DNA of 64,000 nt from Nymphaea colorata (taxonomy: Eukaryota > Streptophyta > Magnoliopsida > Nymphaeales > Nymphaeaceae), in contig NC_045149.1 in assembly GCF_008831285.2 (NCBI RefSeq), positions 13,480,629 through 13,544,628 of the forward strand, given 5' to 3'. The notes beneath the pieces are model-generated. The model saw nothing but the letters and a program-made list of their open reading frames with translations. It searched no databases and had not been told where the DNA came from. This document shows, piece after piece, positions 11,151 to 22,988 of the stretch (position 1 is the stretch's first letter; every line of letters starts with the position of its first letter). The position numbers and the translations under genes were made by a program.

Positions 11151-12329
11151 CGACATGTACCTTTCAAGCCATTAGCCTGGTATGAGGATCCAGCAACCCC
11201 CAATCGCCCATCCACTTTCACATATGTGATTTCAGTAAACAAAGAGTTTGGAGGGCTCTTACGCACATCATCACACATCATGTTTGACGTTATTCAGACC
11301 CAAGCCTTTGCCTTAACCTCCAGCGGCCACTGTAATCCAAAGCTGGTGTCCACACAAAATTTCCAATGTCAGCTCTTCATGCAGCAACTGATACCAATGT
11401 CACCACAGCCTCCAACAAACCACAAGGAAAGTGACTCTCCAGCAGACTTTTCTCCAATGGCCTCTGATTTTTTTTCTTTTTGTATCCATCTCCTTACCTC
11501 TGTCTGCGCACTTAGAAGGACCAAAGAACATTCCATATTTGGTTGCAATCCACTGACTGGAGTCGTCCCATCAAAAAAGGAAAATAACGTAAAAGAACCA
11601 AATGAAAGAAAATTCAAAATAGCCGACAAAAAGAAAATTTAAGGCCACATGAATCTCAACATAATATAGAGGTCAGGTTGTGGCTCAAAATTTGTTAACA
11701 AGGATGTAGTATGCATTCATGATGGAGTTTGAAAGGCACCGATGGTGATCTTTCATATGTCCAAGTCATGCTGAAGCATACCAAACTTGGGGATTCGACT
11801 AGAATCTCAATTTTGTATACCCTTTTCAAGCTCCCAAGCTCTTCCATCCAGTTTACATCGCTCAATTCTGGGAAGACTATTGTTGCGAACGTAAGAGATT
11901 TGGACCTTGGATATACTTAAATTCCAACTCCCACAAGATCCAATTCCAAATAACCAATAGCTTTTGCAGAGAAAATCGAGCAGAGTCTCAGTACCCCAAA
12001 TATTCTAAATAATAACTTTGACATTCAGTCTCCTTAAACAAATTTCAATCAACACACTAAAACAAGCTCACATAGTGAACTTAGTGAAACAACGAACAAA
12101 TGAACTATCACTTGAACAATAAACACCTACTATGAAGGAAATGCTTCAAATCGGAAATATGATCACCAAACGAAGCTTATGCCGTAAGCTTTTTACGATG
12201 CTGAAGCACTTCAGTCTCACTCGTGCACCCACACACTTCACTAGGTTACACTTGACCAGCACACTTCCTCGACACACAAGACAGAAGGGTCTGCACCCTT
12301 TTTATATTGGTGGGATGTACAAAAAGAGT

Positions 12330-13200
12330 TCAAGATGATTTTTCATGTAGCATTAGCAATTATCAAGATTACTAATTACATATGCAGAATGGCATTGTGA
12401 ATATTATTGAGGCGGCTGAGCAAGACATGTCTTGTCATTCTCTCACTGTATTCAAGATGGATATCTGTTTGGACCAGCTGCACAAAAAGAATCCTGGGAT
12501 GAATCGGAAATTACCAAGATTACCAAGTGCATATGCATATGCAGGACGTCCATTGTGAAGATTATTAGGCTGTTGAGCAAAATATGGCTTGCGATTCTCT
12601 CTCCATTCAACATGGGCATCTGCGCGGGCCAGCTGCACAAAAAGAGTTCTACAATGATTTTTCAGGTGGCATTAGCAATTAGCAAGATTACCAATTACAT
12701 TTTCAGAATGGGCATTTTGAAGACTAGTGAGGCTGTTGAACAAGATGTGCCTTAAATGATTTTTCAGGTGTTATTAGCAATTACCAAGATTACCAATTAC
12801 CAAACTTGTGATTCTCTATCTATTCAAGATGGACATCTGCTTGGACCAGTTGCGCAGAAAGAGTTCTAAACTGGTTTCTACTTGCATCAGATGCACAAAG
12901 GACTTCTAGAATGATTTTTCAGGTCGCATTAGCAATTACTAAGATTACCAATTACATTTGCAGAATGGGCATTTTGAAGACTGTTGAGGCTAGCTGTTGA
13001 ACAAGATGTGCCTTAAATGTTTTTTCACGTAGCATTAGCAACTACCAAGACTACCAATTACCAAGCTTGTGATTTTCTCTCTATTCAAGATGGGCATCTG
13101 CATGGACCAGTTGCACAAAAAAAGTTCTAAAATGATTTTTCAGATGCACATTAACAATTACCAAGATTGCCAATTACATATGCAGAATGGGCATTGTGAA
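12330..13200. repeat. Imperfect tandem array inside Y1
   Basis: A unit of roughly 155-260 bases recurs at least four times. Each copy has a version of GATTCTCTCTCTATTCAAGA then TGGACATCTGCTTGGACCAG, CACAAAAAGAGTTCTA and ATTAGCAATTACCAAGATTA. Copies of the first motif start near 12437, 12593, 12812 and 13070. The same array is in Y2 at about 53935-55030, and a single unit lies at 30230-30360, outside the X/Y array. Confidence 0.75.
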
Positions 13201-14138
13201 ACAAAATTTTACAGTGAAAATGGTTAGATGAGAAACTGAATCTGAACAACGTACTTCAAGAGCATCAACCATTTGTTTTTTCCTTCTCAGTCATTGTGTC
13301 ATGTACTCCTTGTAAATTGAAAGTGTCCAAAGATATTGCATTTGGAAGAAGAGAATGAAACTAGACGTCCAATTTGCGAGCGAGCCATGTTAGTCTAATC
13401 CAGGAGATTTTCACAATAGATCCACAATGTCGGAGTTTTTCAAACGAAAAATGCCCAAGAGGAGTTGACGATAGGCACATTAGTGTTTTCCATCCAAACT
13501 TAATCCAAATGGACCATACCAAAGAATGTGAGGTAGACCATATTGACAAAAACCTTAAGTGAAGTTTCTTACTCTAATGGATACGTCCAATTCAATTAAA
13601 AAGCCAGTCAGATCAATAAGTATATTAGTGCCAAATTTGTAGTACTGTGACATTGGGAACTGATTATAGACCAAACACTGAGAGGAGCATGCGAAAAATG
13701 GCACTTGACTACCAACCATATCTAGGAATACAACCACACCCTTCTCTTCCTTCCCATCCCTTTATTGACTGGAACGTTAATGGTGCAAAGAGCGGAGACA
13801 ATTAATTACTTTTATGAGTAACTTCCGGACGAGTGGGGGAGAACCACCAGTATACTGTTGATATACTGGTGGCTTGAACTTAGGTACACCAATTTGTCAA
13901 CATAACATTATTCTACAAATGACATATCCATGGTGAGCTGTCTTTTAGTTAAAGTAAGCACTGAAAGAAAGGATTTGTCAATTGTCACTAAGAAAGCATG
14001 TTTTAAATTGCTTGCACAAATGTGTACTTGTGGATGCACTACTTTCATCGGATGGCTATAATGACTTATATACACAGTCCAATACATTACATTGAGCTGT
14101 GTGAGAGACTGTTGTAGGATTCCTATGGGTGGGAATCC

Positions 14139-14184
<46 letters not shown>
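14139..14184. repeat. (TA)n(GA)n compound microsatellite in Y1
   Basis: About 26 bases of TA followed by about 20 of GA. The homologous tract in Y2 (56664-56740) has a much longer GA part. Apparent reading frames across it are artefacts. Confidence 0.9.
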
Positions 14185-14185
<1 letters not shown>

Positions 14186-15449
14186 TTATAGCAGGCACCA
14201 CATCATTTGTCAAACTCAAAAAAGGAAGGTCCTCTACCAGATAATATCATTGAAGAGAATGGTAGTTCCTCTATTGCATGCACTTCCATACCCACAAGCT
14301 CGGCCTGCCCAACATAATGCACTAGTTTAAACACATAGGCTATATTATATCACAACAGACTTTGTTATGTTGTAATCTCATCAATTTTCTTAGTTAGTAG
14401 AAGATAATGGCATGAATCATGGAGATCGGTGCTAGTTGAAAGATCTCCCAATATTGTAATGAGATGATATAAATAATATTTTTTCCTTCGACTTATTCAC
14501 CCCGTCAAGAGAAGTTTAAGCTGATTAGCATGTCGTGGACATGGGCACTTTCTTTGCCAAAAGACATCCTTGTCTCTCCTTATCGCTTTTTCTTTTTCTC
14601 TCTCCCTCTCCTTAGTTTTTCTCTGCCGCCTTGTAGTTGTTTCAAGAATTAACTGCATGGCATGAGTTCTGGCTCTCTATAATTTCTGAAAAGAATAAGA
14701 AGATGTTGTCTGAGATACTATCAATGTGGAGTTCTGGCCGTGATCAACCAAGATCAGCTGACCTTTTGAGCTTAGAAGCAAAGCTAGGCCAATCGTGTGA
14801 GATAGCAAAGGGACATGAGGAAGATGGAAGAGGAGAAGATGTTGGAGGCTACCATGGCTAATATCAGCAATGATAGCATGCTGGTAGATTACCAATGCAA
14901 ATAGGAGGAAGGAAGGAAATAGGGTAATTTGCATGCATACATTAATATTCGATCTCTAATCTGAAATCTGATTTCACAAGCTGTAACCGATTGTTACATT
15001 TATATCCCAAGTCTGAACAGAATGTGGCCGACTTTCAAAATGTAAGAGCATTGAATATAGGATATTTTATTCACAAATAATATCCGGTCTGCATCTGATT
15101 ATGTATATCTGAATCTAAATCTGGACCCGATCTGATGTCATTTTTCAAATTTGAAATCGGTCCAATTTTTCAATTGGATAAAAAAATTTGTTCGATGTCA
15201 AATTTTTCCTGAACAGTTCTGCTGGGTGGCCAATCAAAGTCAGATGCATTGACATCCTTACACACACCTCTTTAACTCGAATGTATATGAGTTCAAGTAG
15301 AGAGAGAAAGGGAGAGATAATTTGGTCAATTAATATGCCCACTTCAACTAAAAAGCCAGTAAGATCAAGGAGTATGTCCAACACGTTGTACAGCAGTGGC
15401 ACATTTATAGTACCGTGACCTTAGAAGTTGATTATAGAACAAAACTGGG

Positions 15450-15800
15450 AGGTGCATGCTGCCGTACAGCCCAAGCCCAGCCTTATAACTGAGCCTGGGC
15501 CCCGCTTGACACCCCAGCCTGGGACCGGCTTGACACCCAAACCCGGGCCCTGGCCCAGCCCTTCCCGTTTAAAATAAAAAATATATTTTTAGATGTAAAA
15601 TAATATATAAATGTAATAATCGTAATAAAATATATATTATTATAAAAATAAAGATAATTAAAATAATATTAAAAAAATATTTTGTGTCCGTCTGGCCAAC
15701 CCCAGACGGCTCGGTCTGATACGTTTTTTTCGGGCCCGAACCCGGTCCCCATCGAGCTGGGTACCGGGTGCCTGGCCCTATGCCCAGCCTTAGTCACAAT
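15450..15800. mobile_element. GGCCCAG-rich non-autonomous element in Y1
   Basis: GC-rich ends (AGCCCAAGCCCAGCCTTA on the left, GGCCCTATGCCCAGCCTTA on the right) flank a core of nearly pure A and T. Subterminal runs repeat GGCCC and CCCAGCC. The same element stands at 58322-58630 in Y2. Elements of this design are common in plant genomes and are generally hAT-like, but no exact target duplication was found here. Confidence 0.5.
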
Positions 15801-16719
15801 ACCACAAATATGCTACTATTGTATGATGTGTTGGACATACTGCTTGATGATCTGATTGGCTTTTTAATCAAATTAGGCATATCAATTTACTAAATTCTCT
15901 CCCTCTCCTTTTTAACTCACATATATCGAATCTGGTTATATGCAAAGGCCTATGTATCTGTGTATTGTGTATAGGATTATGTGCATGACACCTGAAAGTG
16001 GACCAGAGACCCCTTAGAATGGGCAGTCGGGGCTGTGCGTGTACCTTAGTGTACATAGCCACCTCTCCATATATAGTCTTGTTGAGGATGTATGAGTTCG
16101 TTCCTTTTATTTTTTTCCTTTCATAATGTGCATGACTTTGAATTTTCTTTCTTTTTTTTTTTCTTTTGGTAATTTAATGATAGTTTTTGGTTAAGATGGC
16201 TGGTTTTCTATTGTTTGACAGCCACATAAGAGAGAGTCATTTTGATATTATAGGATATCTCTCTGAAACAAATTCAATGGTAAAACATCTTTGATAAAAT
16301 AGTGTGCCGGCAAAAAATCTAACCATCCTTCTCTCTTGAAGAGTTGCCCCTAAACTGAACGGGGATCTAATTTTTCCTTTGTCAACTCTTCTTGGGCATT
16401 TTTTGAAAAGACAAAATTATATAGAAATATCAAAAATATTTAAAAGTAATAAAAAGATGAGTTACCATGCATGGGCAACAAATGACATCTATGCATCGGT
16501 ATATGAACCAATCGGCTAGGCGCATATTCAATTTGAATGGGCTGATTTAACCAACATTAATGTTTATAACCATGTACATAAAAAAATGTTCATTTTTATG
16601 GGAAAAATTATGTTGTGACAAAAAATTTCAACCATGAAGAGATATCGACGAGGTACCTCACTAAAACATTAGCTCATGAATCAAGTACCACTAATCCATA
16701 CAGGCATTAATTACAGCGC

Positions 16720-17990
16720 AAGATTGTGCTTGTATTTGCTTCTATGTAGTTTCTACTTATTTTTTATTTTCAAAGCACTTTCATCCAATTCACATGGGAT
16801 TCGCCTAAATCAGCAAATAGAGACATTCGCCAATTGGCGCCTCCCCAATTTCGTTCTTGAACTGATTTTTAGTACCATTGGTTTATTGGAAACTCTCACT
16901 TAATATTATGTTTGAATGGGGAGGTCTAACCGTGGTGTCATTTTTTTACCCCAATATTTTCATGAAATCGAAACTGGAAAATTACCTCATGAGGGAAATA
17001 TTTTCACTTGCGATGTTCAAACTGTGCCTGTGAAAGTCTTTTCAACTACAAAATTTGTGTCGCTCACATAGAATTATACCTTGGCTTAAGTATCTACATG
17101 AGGCAGTGTTTGATGAGGCCAGAATTATGGAATTTTACAATTAAAATTATCATTTTTGTTGAAATTGGAATTGTGATATTCAACAAAGACTTTTGAAACA
17201 TCAAAATTACAGAATTGTGATTTTACTCTAACGGGTTGAATTATGGATTCCACAATTTTGGAGTTTTTTCATCTCCACTTTAGGACACATGTCATGATGA
17301 TTTTAATTCATCAATTTTGCAATTTTAATTCATCTTTTACCAAACCCATTATTTTTAATTATAGACTATCAACTATAAAGGGAAATTAGAACTGGAATAT
17401 TCATTCCAATTATAGTTTGAGGTGACATTTTGTTTGTAGAATTTTAATTCTAAAATCAAAATTCTAGGCCATCAAAGACCTCGTTAATGTTTTTCTCATA
17501 CACAGAATTACGGTCCTGGCCATGCGATCCTTCTCCTCTATTACACATAAGAACTTGGCAAAGGATGAAGTCACTGATGTTTTCTGCTACACTTTTCGGA
17601 AGTCAAATTCCTGGCTTTTGAGGATTACACTGAGAAATATTCTGTACAGAGTTGGAAAAACTTGTGAGTGGAATAACTTCTGAAAAGGAAAAGAATTTAA
17701 TTTGTTATTGATCTTTATAGACTGTAAAAGAAATTATAGATTGGGTGCTGGGTAACAAGCATGATCTCACCTTATTTTACTTCTACTGTTATTCATCTTT
17801 GCTGCTAGTGTTCTACTCAGAAATTTGATTGACATCTGGTATCAGCATCAAGCTCATGCAGGTCGTGAATTGTAGGTCTTCCCATTTACGCTGTTTATTA
17901 GGTTTCGTTTTTTCTCTTGATCCTCTCCATCTTGTAAAATTTGTTAATTATTTGGAGGTTCTGAGTTAACCTGGCACTGATCATTGAGGA
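16720..17990. other. Intergenic stretch with a MITE
   Basis: No gene is seen. 17106-17480 looks like a MITE: its ends GTGTTTGATGAGGCCAGAAT and, on the other strand, GGTCTTTGATGGCCTAGAAT are inverted repeats, and the body repeats GAATTATGGAATTTTA-like blocks in both orientations. No target duplication could be fixed. The rest shows nothing I recognise. Confidence 0.5.
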
Positions 17991-18375
17991 CATACCTAGC
18001 CACAAAAAAAACACATTCTTTTCGAAAAAAATGAGTATAATAAGTTGGCGGTTTAAAACTTTTAAGAAAGCTCAAATTTTTTCAAAAAAGTGCCAAAAAC
18101 AAAAAAAAATGTGTTTTTTCAAGTTTTTCACATTTTCCCCATTTTTTATCACTTTAAGCGTTTTCATATCTTTTAATGCCAAACTGCTTGTTTTCATTTT
18201 CTAAATTTTATTTGTTTCTTATTTACTTATTTTTTTTATGTTTGTATAATTAGTTTTTCATTTATTGTCCCTCATTTTTAGTATTCTTATATTCTTTTTA
18301 AAAATTACCATACTTTGCCTTTTTTTTCAAGCTCGACGCATTATACCCTGAGAAAAATCTCGCCATTTATGTGAT
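17991..18375. mobile_element. AT-rich MITE, copy 2 (degenerate)
   Basis: The stretch has the same layout as 1794-2196: AAAAAACAC, GTTTAAAACTTTTAAGAAAG, a TTTTTCACATTTT region, TTTAATGCCAAACTG and a final ACCATACTTTGCC block. Its ends have drifted more than in the other copies. Confidence 0.5.
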
Positions 18376-18442
18376 GAGGAGAAAAAGAACTCTACATGTA
18401 CAAATCTTAAACAAGGTTTATCAACAAAGATTTAGTGGAGTA

Positions 18443-18724
18443 TGTTGAGTTTTTGGCGACTGTTACACCAAATTTACAATCAACCATGGCACACAAAAGA
18501 TTACGTGGTTCGGCAAATTAGCCTACATCGACGAGAGAAGAGAGGAGTTGTTTTATTGAGAACTTGAATCAATGAGAGATACAAGAGAGGCATTTATAGT
18601 TTACAATTGGCTCAAGATAGAAGGGGAGAAACGTTAGGGATAAAGCACAAAAAAATAGGAAGAGTTATCGTAATCTCCTCTCTAAAAAATTCCAGCATAA
18701 TCTCCTCTCAAGAAAGATCCAACA
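18443..18724 (-). repeat. 3' LTR of the deleted Copia element
   Basis: Read on the plus strand it starts TGTTGAGTTTTTGG and ends GATCCAACA, giving TG...CA ends. It aligns without gaps of note to 20367-20648. Confidence 0.9.
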
Positions 18725-18779
18725 ATCTTCCCCTCAAGTTGGTGTGTAGATATCAATCTGCCCCAACTTGTTAACAATA

Positions 18780-19640
18780 TATCTATGTCGTTCCTTTCCT
18801 AACTTGCAATTTTGTTCAAGTGGTATGTCTGCTGTTTTGACACCCAAGTGCTTTGTCTCCTTTAGAAGATCTAAAGTATATTTTCTTTGACATAGAAACA
18901 CGCCTTTGTCTGCCTGAGCCACTTCTATTCCCAAGAAGTACCTCAACTTTCCAAGATCCTTGATCTCAAATTGCTTGTTGAGGTAGTTTTTTACATGAAC
19001 CATAAGCTCCTCATTGTCACTTGTCATAATGATGTCATCTACATACACAAGTAGAATGGTTATTTTTGAATCTCGAATACAACTAAACATAGTGCAGTCT
19101 GCAGCACTTCTCTTAAAACCAATACTAACAAGGGCATCACTTAGCCGGGAGAACCAAACTCTTGGAAATTGTTTCAGACCATACAATGCTTTTTTAGTTT
19201 ACATACGTACCCTTTTTCATTGCATTTTCCCTGCAGTGCTTCCATGTAAACCTCCTCATCAAGTTTTCCATGTAGAAAAACATTCTTAGCATCTAGTTGA
19301 ATAAGGTTCCATCTTTTGTTTGAAACCACAGATATAAGAGTTCTAACTGTGTTTATCTTAGCAACAGGAGCAAACGTTTCATTGTAATCAATCCCTTCAG
19401 TTTAAGTAAAACCTTTTTCAACCAAGTGAGCCTGATACCATTCTATGGTGCCATCACTGTGATACTTTATTTTGTAAACTCACTTGCACACCACAGATTT
19501 TGTTCCCTTTGGCAGATGAACCAAATCCCAAGTTTGATTTTTATCTAATGCTGAAAGTTTTTCCATCACAGCTTGTTTCCATTGTTGATGTTTGTTAGCC
19601 TCTTCATAGGTTTTTGGTTCTTGGTGAGTATAGGTGTTTA
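18780..19640 (-). pseudogene. Copia reverse transcriptase remnant (RVT_2)
   Basis: The minus-strand reading begins near 19640 with the typical start of the domain (EPKTYEEANKHQQWKQA, KSVVCKWVYKIKYHSDG), continues through NETFAPVAKINTVRTLISV and LDAKNVFLHGKLDEEVYME, and then enters an open block at 19186-18734. That block holds MYGLKQFPRVWFSRL, the catalytic LLVYVDDIIMT and LGKLRYFLGIEVA. A stop and at least one frameshift lie before the open block. Just after [18 protein letters not shown] the frame jumps to the last residues of a Copia polyprotein (VNKLGQIDIYTPT), so RNase H was removed by a deletion. Product: cDNA synthesis enzyme, now dead. Confidence 0.85.
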
Positions 19641-20366
19641 AGATATATGATCGATAGGGTTTTGATATGGTCTTGAATGTAAGATACTTATCTATAGAAT
19701 GGTCATGATTGGTTGATAAATATGTATAAAAATCACCAAGTCTATAAGGTTGGTTATGGTACCTTAGTCATGGCTTCCACTCTTGGAGCTGTTTGTCGTA
19801 TCATCAACAGGATGAGTTGTTGCCAAGAAAAAAACTGAGAAGGATTTTAATGTGCATGGTGACATTCAGGTCAAAACTACTGCTGCCTAACCCAAGATCA
19901 GATTCTCGATTTGAAGAGTTAAGAGATGAGGAGAATGATGCTGGAGTCAGCAACTCCACAGCTCACCTATACAAGCCTTCGTTATAGGGGTGTCAGTGCG
20001 ATTGCCGAGTAGGTTGAGAGTGTGCATAGTGAGGACGGCTGATCGGTATTCATGGGGAGGGAGCCACCAAGGAGGAGGAAGCTGGTGGGGAGGACAACAG
20101 TGAAGGAGGAGAGGGAAGTCTCCACAGCATGCTTGGACTTCTGAAGGAAGAAGGAGCCCTCCTTGCTAGCCAGTCATCCCCTGTTCTCTGGGAGCAACAC
20201 GGTCGTCCTCAATTTTTTTGCAGGATACCACTCAAATGCAACTCCAATTTCTCATATGAGCATCATACAGATGGGCGACTCTGATAGGATCACGTTCGGT
20301 CACCGGAACAAACTCAGGTGGCCGAAGTTGTAGGAAATCACTAGAATCCCTTTTGCTCTGATACCA

Positions 20367-20648
20367 TCTTGAGTTTTTGGTGAAAGTTACACCAAATTTA
20401 CAATCAACCATGGCACACAAAAGATTGCGTGGTTCCGCATATTAGCCTACATCCACAAGAGAAAAGAGGAGTTCTTTTATTGAGAACTTGAACCAATCAG
20501 AGATACAAGAGAGGTATTTATAGTTTACAATTGGCTCAAGATAGAAGGGGGGAAACTTTAGGGATAAAGCACAAAAAATTAGGAACATTTATTGTAATCT
20601 CCTCTCTAGAAAATTTGAGCATAATCTTCTCTCTAGAAAGATCCAACA
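20367..20648 (-). repeat. 5' LTR of the deleted Copia element
   Basis: The 282-base LTR adjoins the primer-binding site on its left. Its terminal dinucleotide on that side has mutated from TG to TC when read on the plus strand. Confidence 0.9.
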
Positions 20649-20653
20649 GAGTA

Positions 20654-21595
20654 TGCATAGTATTGAGACAAGGGCATAGATCCCTTTGCCTTGAGCTAAT
20701 GCAGGCTTCCGTTGCAAGATCCTCGTCTTTTCAATCCTCAAGAACGCAAAATTTTTATCTTCCTTCCCTCTTGCGTTTTTTGATTCTTGTCTACCTTTCT
20801 TGAATTCATAATGCTATTCAGTTCTATTACATTGCAGTGAGAGAGAAAAAAAGCCAGAGGTCCTTAATTTGACCATTATTTTAGCTAAGAGGCATTTATT
20901 TTTTCAATTGTGCACATTTGTTTTAGTAGTTCGGTATCATGTGCATTTGGTTTTGGCCCAAAAAACAATATAGCAGTGATTAAAAGCACCGGTATACATG
21001 GCTCGATTGACAGATATTTTAGCAATGGTGTATGCACTCTACGCCAGCCATATAACACCCGTATAAATGTTCATCGCTGCAACGTCGGATTCACTGCCAA
21101 AGATTATTTGCAAGAGCAACCACAATTGGTATCATAGCGGCAGGATATTTCACCGGTACAGATCTGTTGCAATGGTTGTAGTAGTGCCTCTTCACTGGTA
21201 TAGTCCTCTTTTCTTGTTGTAAGCAACTTTGTGTAAAGAAAAAACCTAATGAAGTAACGAACTAAACCACTGAATCAAATTTGGTTTGCCAATGGACGAT
21301 TCAAATGGACTCGGTTAAGTTTGGTTTTTGTAACATTAATTAAAGATTATTTAAATTTTTCATGTTCGTGTTGAAAATTGCAGATTTTTTTCCGCATCCA
21401 TCAAACAATGATAAGCTCTTCCTCAAATTTGGATTGGATTTGGCAAAGAAAAAAATCCATTTTTTCCAAGTTTTCTCCTTACAAAATTTTCAGCTTCTTT
21501 GCTTTCTTCTCATTAGTGTTACACGTCCTTATTACTTGTTCCTTCTCTGTGCCTACTCACTGATTTGCTATCTTTGCTTTCAGCAACATTCTATA
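20654..21595. other. Unassigned stretch before the foldback cluster
   Basis: No gene or known repeat is recognised. The final part (21360-21595) is pyrimidine-rich and ends with TTTGCTTTCAG, which could be a splice acceptor or the 5' leader brought along with the exon-like fragment that follows. Confidence 0.45.
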
Positions 21596-21599
21596 TGCA

Positions 21600-22402
21600 A
21601 ATGGCTCCTGCACAAGCAGTTGGGGAATCGAAGGTTAAGAAGGTGAAGAAGCTTGCTGTTCCCAAGGAAAACAAAATGAAGAAGGCTTTTAATTCTGCAT
21701 GTAAGCGTTCCTTCCTGCTAATTAAGAGGTAGGTGGGCCCCAATCTTCAATTTTGATTAATTTCATTGAATGTAGTCTGTTTGTGTTTGCCTTCCTCTTT
21801 TGTCGGTGGTTTGTTTCATTTTTCTCTTTTAGTTGATCTGTTTGTGTTCGTGTAGTCTTTTGAGTATTGTCAGAAACATCATTCTCGGGAAATCTCAGTG
21901 AGATTTTTCTTGGTATTTTTAAAAGAATTAGCCTGTGGATATACAAAATAAACCTTTTGATATCTAAAAACGAGGAAGATAAGTTTAAATTAGTTGATTT
22001 AATGAGAAAAGCAGGCAAAAAGATATAGAAATTAAAAACCACAAGAACAAGTTGAAGCAGAAAAATGGGCCCCTAAAGCCGACATGATAGAGAAACAAAT
22101 GCAAAGCAAGAGATGGGCATCTCAAGGGACTACCACAAATGCAAACAAATCAACAGAACCGAATAACATGAACCATAGATAAACGAGGTAGGCAAAGATA
22201 ATGACAAACTACATTCAATGAAATGATTCGAAACTAAAGATTGGGATCTGCCTCATAAAAGGAAGGTTGAGATGGAGGAACTTTGGAGCCCTTATATGCA
22301 AAAGCCTTCTACAATTTGGTCTCCTTAGTTGTGGTGGACTTCTTCACCTTCTCAACCATGGATTTCTTCACTGCTTGCTTGTGCAGGAGCAGGATTGGCA
22401 GC
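21600..22402. repeat. Foldback 1: inverted copies of a lysine-rich exon
   Basis: Arms at about 21600-21864 and 22121-22402 are reverse complements of each other at moderate to high identity, with a loop of about 256 bases. The left arm reads on the plus strand MAPAQAVGESKVKKVKKLAV then PKENKMKKAFNSA, followed by GTAAGC, a plausible splice donor. The right arm read on the minus strand gives the related VEKVKKSTTTKETKL and KAFAYKGSKVPPS with a stop inside. Both arms then carry a shared intron-like part including TTTCATTGAATGTAGT. The parent looks like a small, very basic protein but I cannot name it. Confidence 0.7.
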
Positions 22403-22646
22403 AGGAGGGATGACAATGGAAAAATATTAAGTTGGACTTAAAGAGCAGATTTTTTTCCTGAATCCAATCTACATGTAAAGATAGCTGATCTCTGTTTCAT
22501 GTGCATGCATGAGAAAAGTTTGCAAAGGTAATATGCAATAGTGCACAATCATATGGAAGACTAAAGATGCATATATTATATACATATTGAAGTTGATCAT
22601 GACATGTAGCAATACATATTATATACAAGTATAAACATCATATATA

Positions 22647-22902
22647 GATGTACGGATCTCAAGTGTGCATAGCAATCATCACTGGTGGAGAATCCTTCCA
22701 AACAGACCTAGGAATTGTGATTTCTAATTTTACCTTCCACATGATTCCAGCTGTCCACTTTCTCTATTGTGTATCCACAGTCAAGGCATTTCTTCACATG
22801 TTCCTTTTCCAATCCACCATTCTTTCAGGTATCTATGTATCTGGGTCCTGCCTGGACTCCTGGTATTGCTCTTATGTCATGAAAAAATGAGATTCTATGT
22901 GG
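22647..22902 (-). pseudogene. RBR Rcat fragment, left arm of hairpin A
   Basis: Read on the minus strand this gives HVKKCLDCGYTIEKVDSWNH, then VEGK, a stop in place of a tryptophan, VCLEGFSTSDDCYAHLRSVH. It is the inverted partner of 22989-23162. It differs from it at diagnostic places: DSWNH in place of DRCNH, and TAG in place of the tryptophan codon. These differences are shared with the left arm of hairpin B. Confidence 0.7.
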
Positions 22903-22988
22903 CATTTGGTGCATATTTTCACTGAACATGCTCCATATAGAATCTCACCCTTTCTCATGACGTGTAGCAATACAAGGAGTCCAAGGAG

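Larger units (their letters stand above)
10010..16720 (+). repeat. Unit Y, copy 1 (Y1)
   Basis: The unit aligns in order with 52010-59620 (Y2) over its full length, from CACATGTTATAACCTGAATA at the left to the CAAGTACCACTAATCCATAC region at the right. Indels between copies include a MITE only in Y1 (10122-10432), an element only in Y2 (54396-54578), a foldback region only in Y2 (about 55690-56420) and about 190 bases only in Y2 near 57290-57480. Both copies keep the same short tandem repeats, a (TA)(GA) microsatellite and a GGCCCAG-rich element. The remaining sequence gives only short, frameshifted open frames on either strand and I recognise no gene. Confidence 0.85.
18443..20648 (-). mobile_element. 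Internally deleted Ty1/Copia retrotransposon
   Basis: Two LTRs of 282 bases each flank 1642 bases. The target duplication is GAGTA on both sides (18438-18442 and 20649-20653). On the minus strand the primer-binding site TGGTATCAGAGC follows the 5' LTR at 20355-20366, the usual initiator-Met tRNA type. The polypurine tract is the complement of 18725-18742. Between them only a reverse transcriptase remnant and a short leader remain; gag, protease, integrase and most of RNase H are gone. The two LTRs differ at roughly one base in ten by eye, so the insertion is old. It could move only with help from a complete relative. Confidence 0.9.

Noticed and set aside
10844-11640. Open frames of 75-187 codons in Y1 on both strands
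   Set aside because: In Y2 the same regions have stops and shifts, the frames hold local tandem duplications, and no domain could be recognised, so no gene is called.
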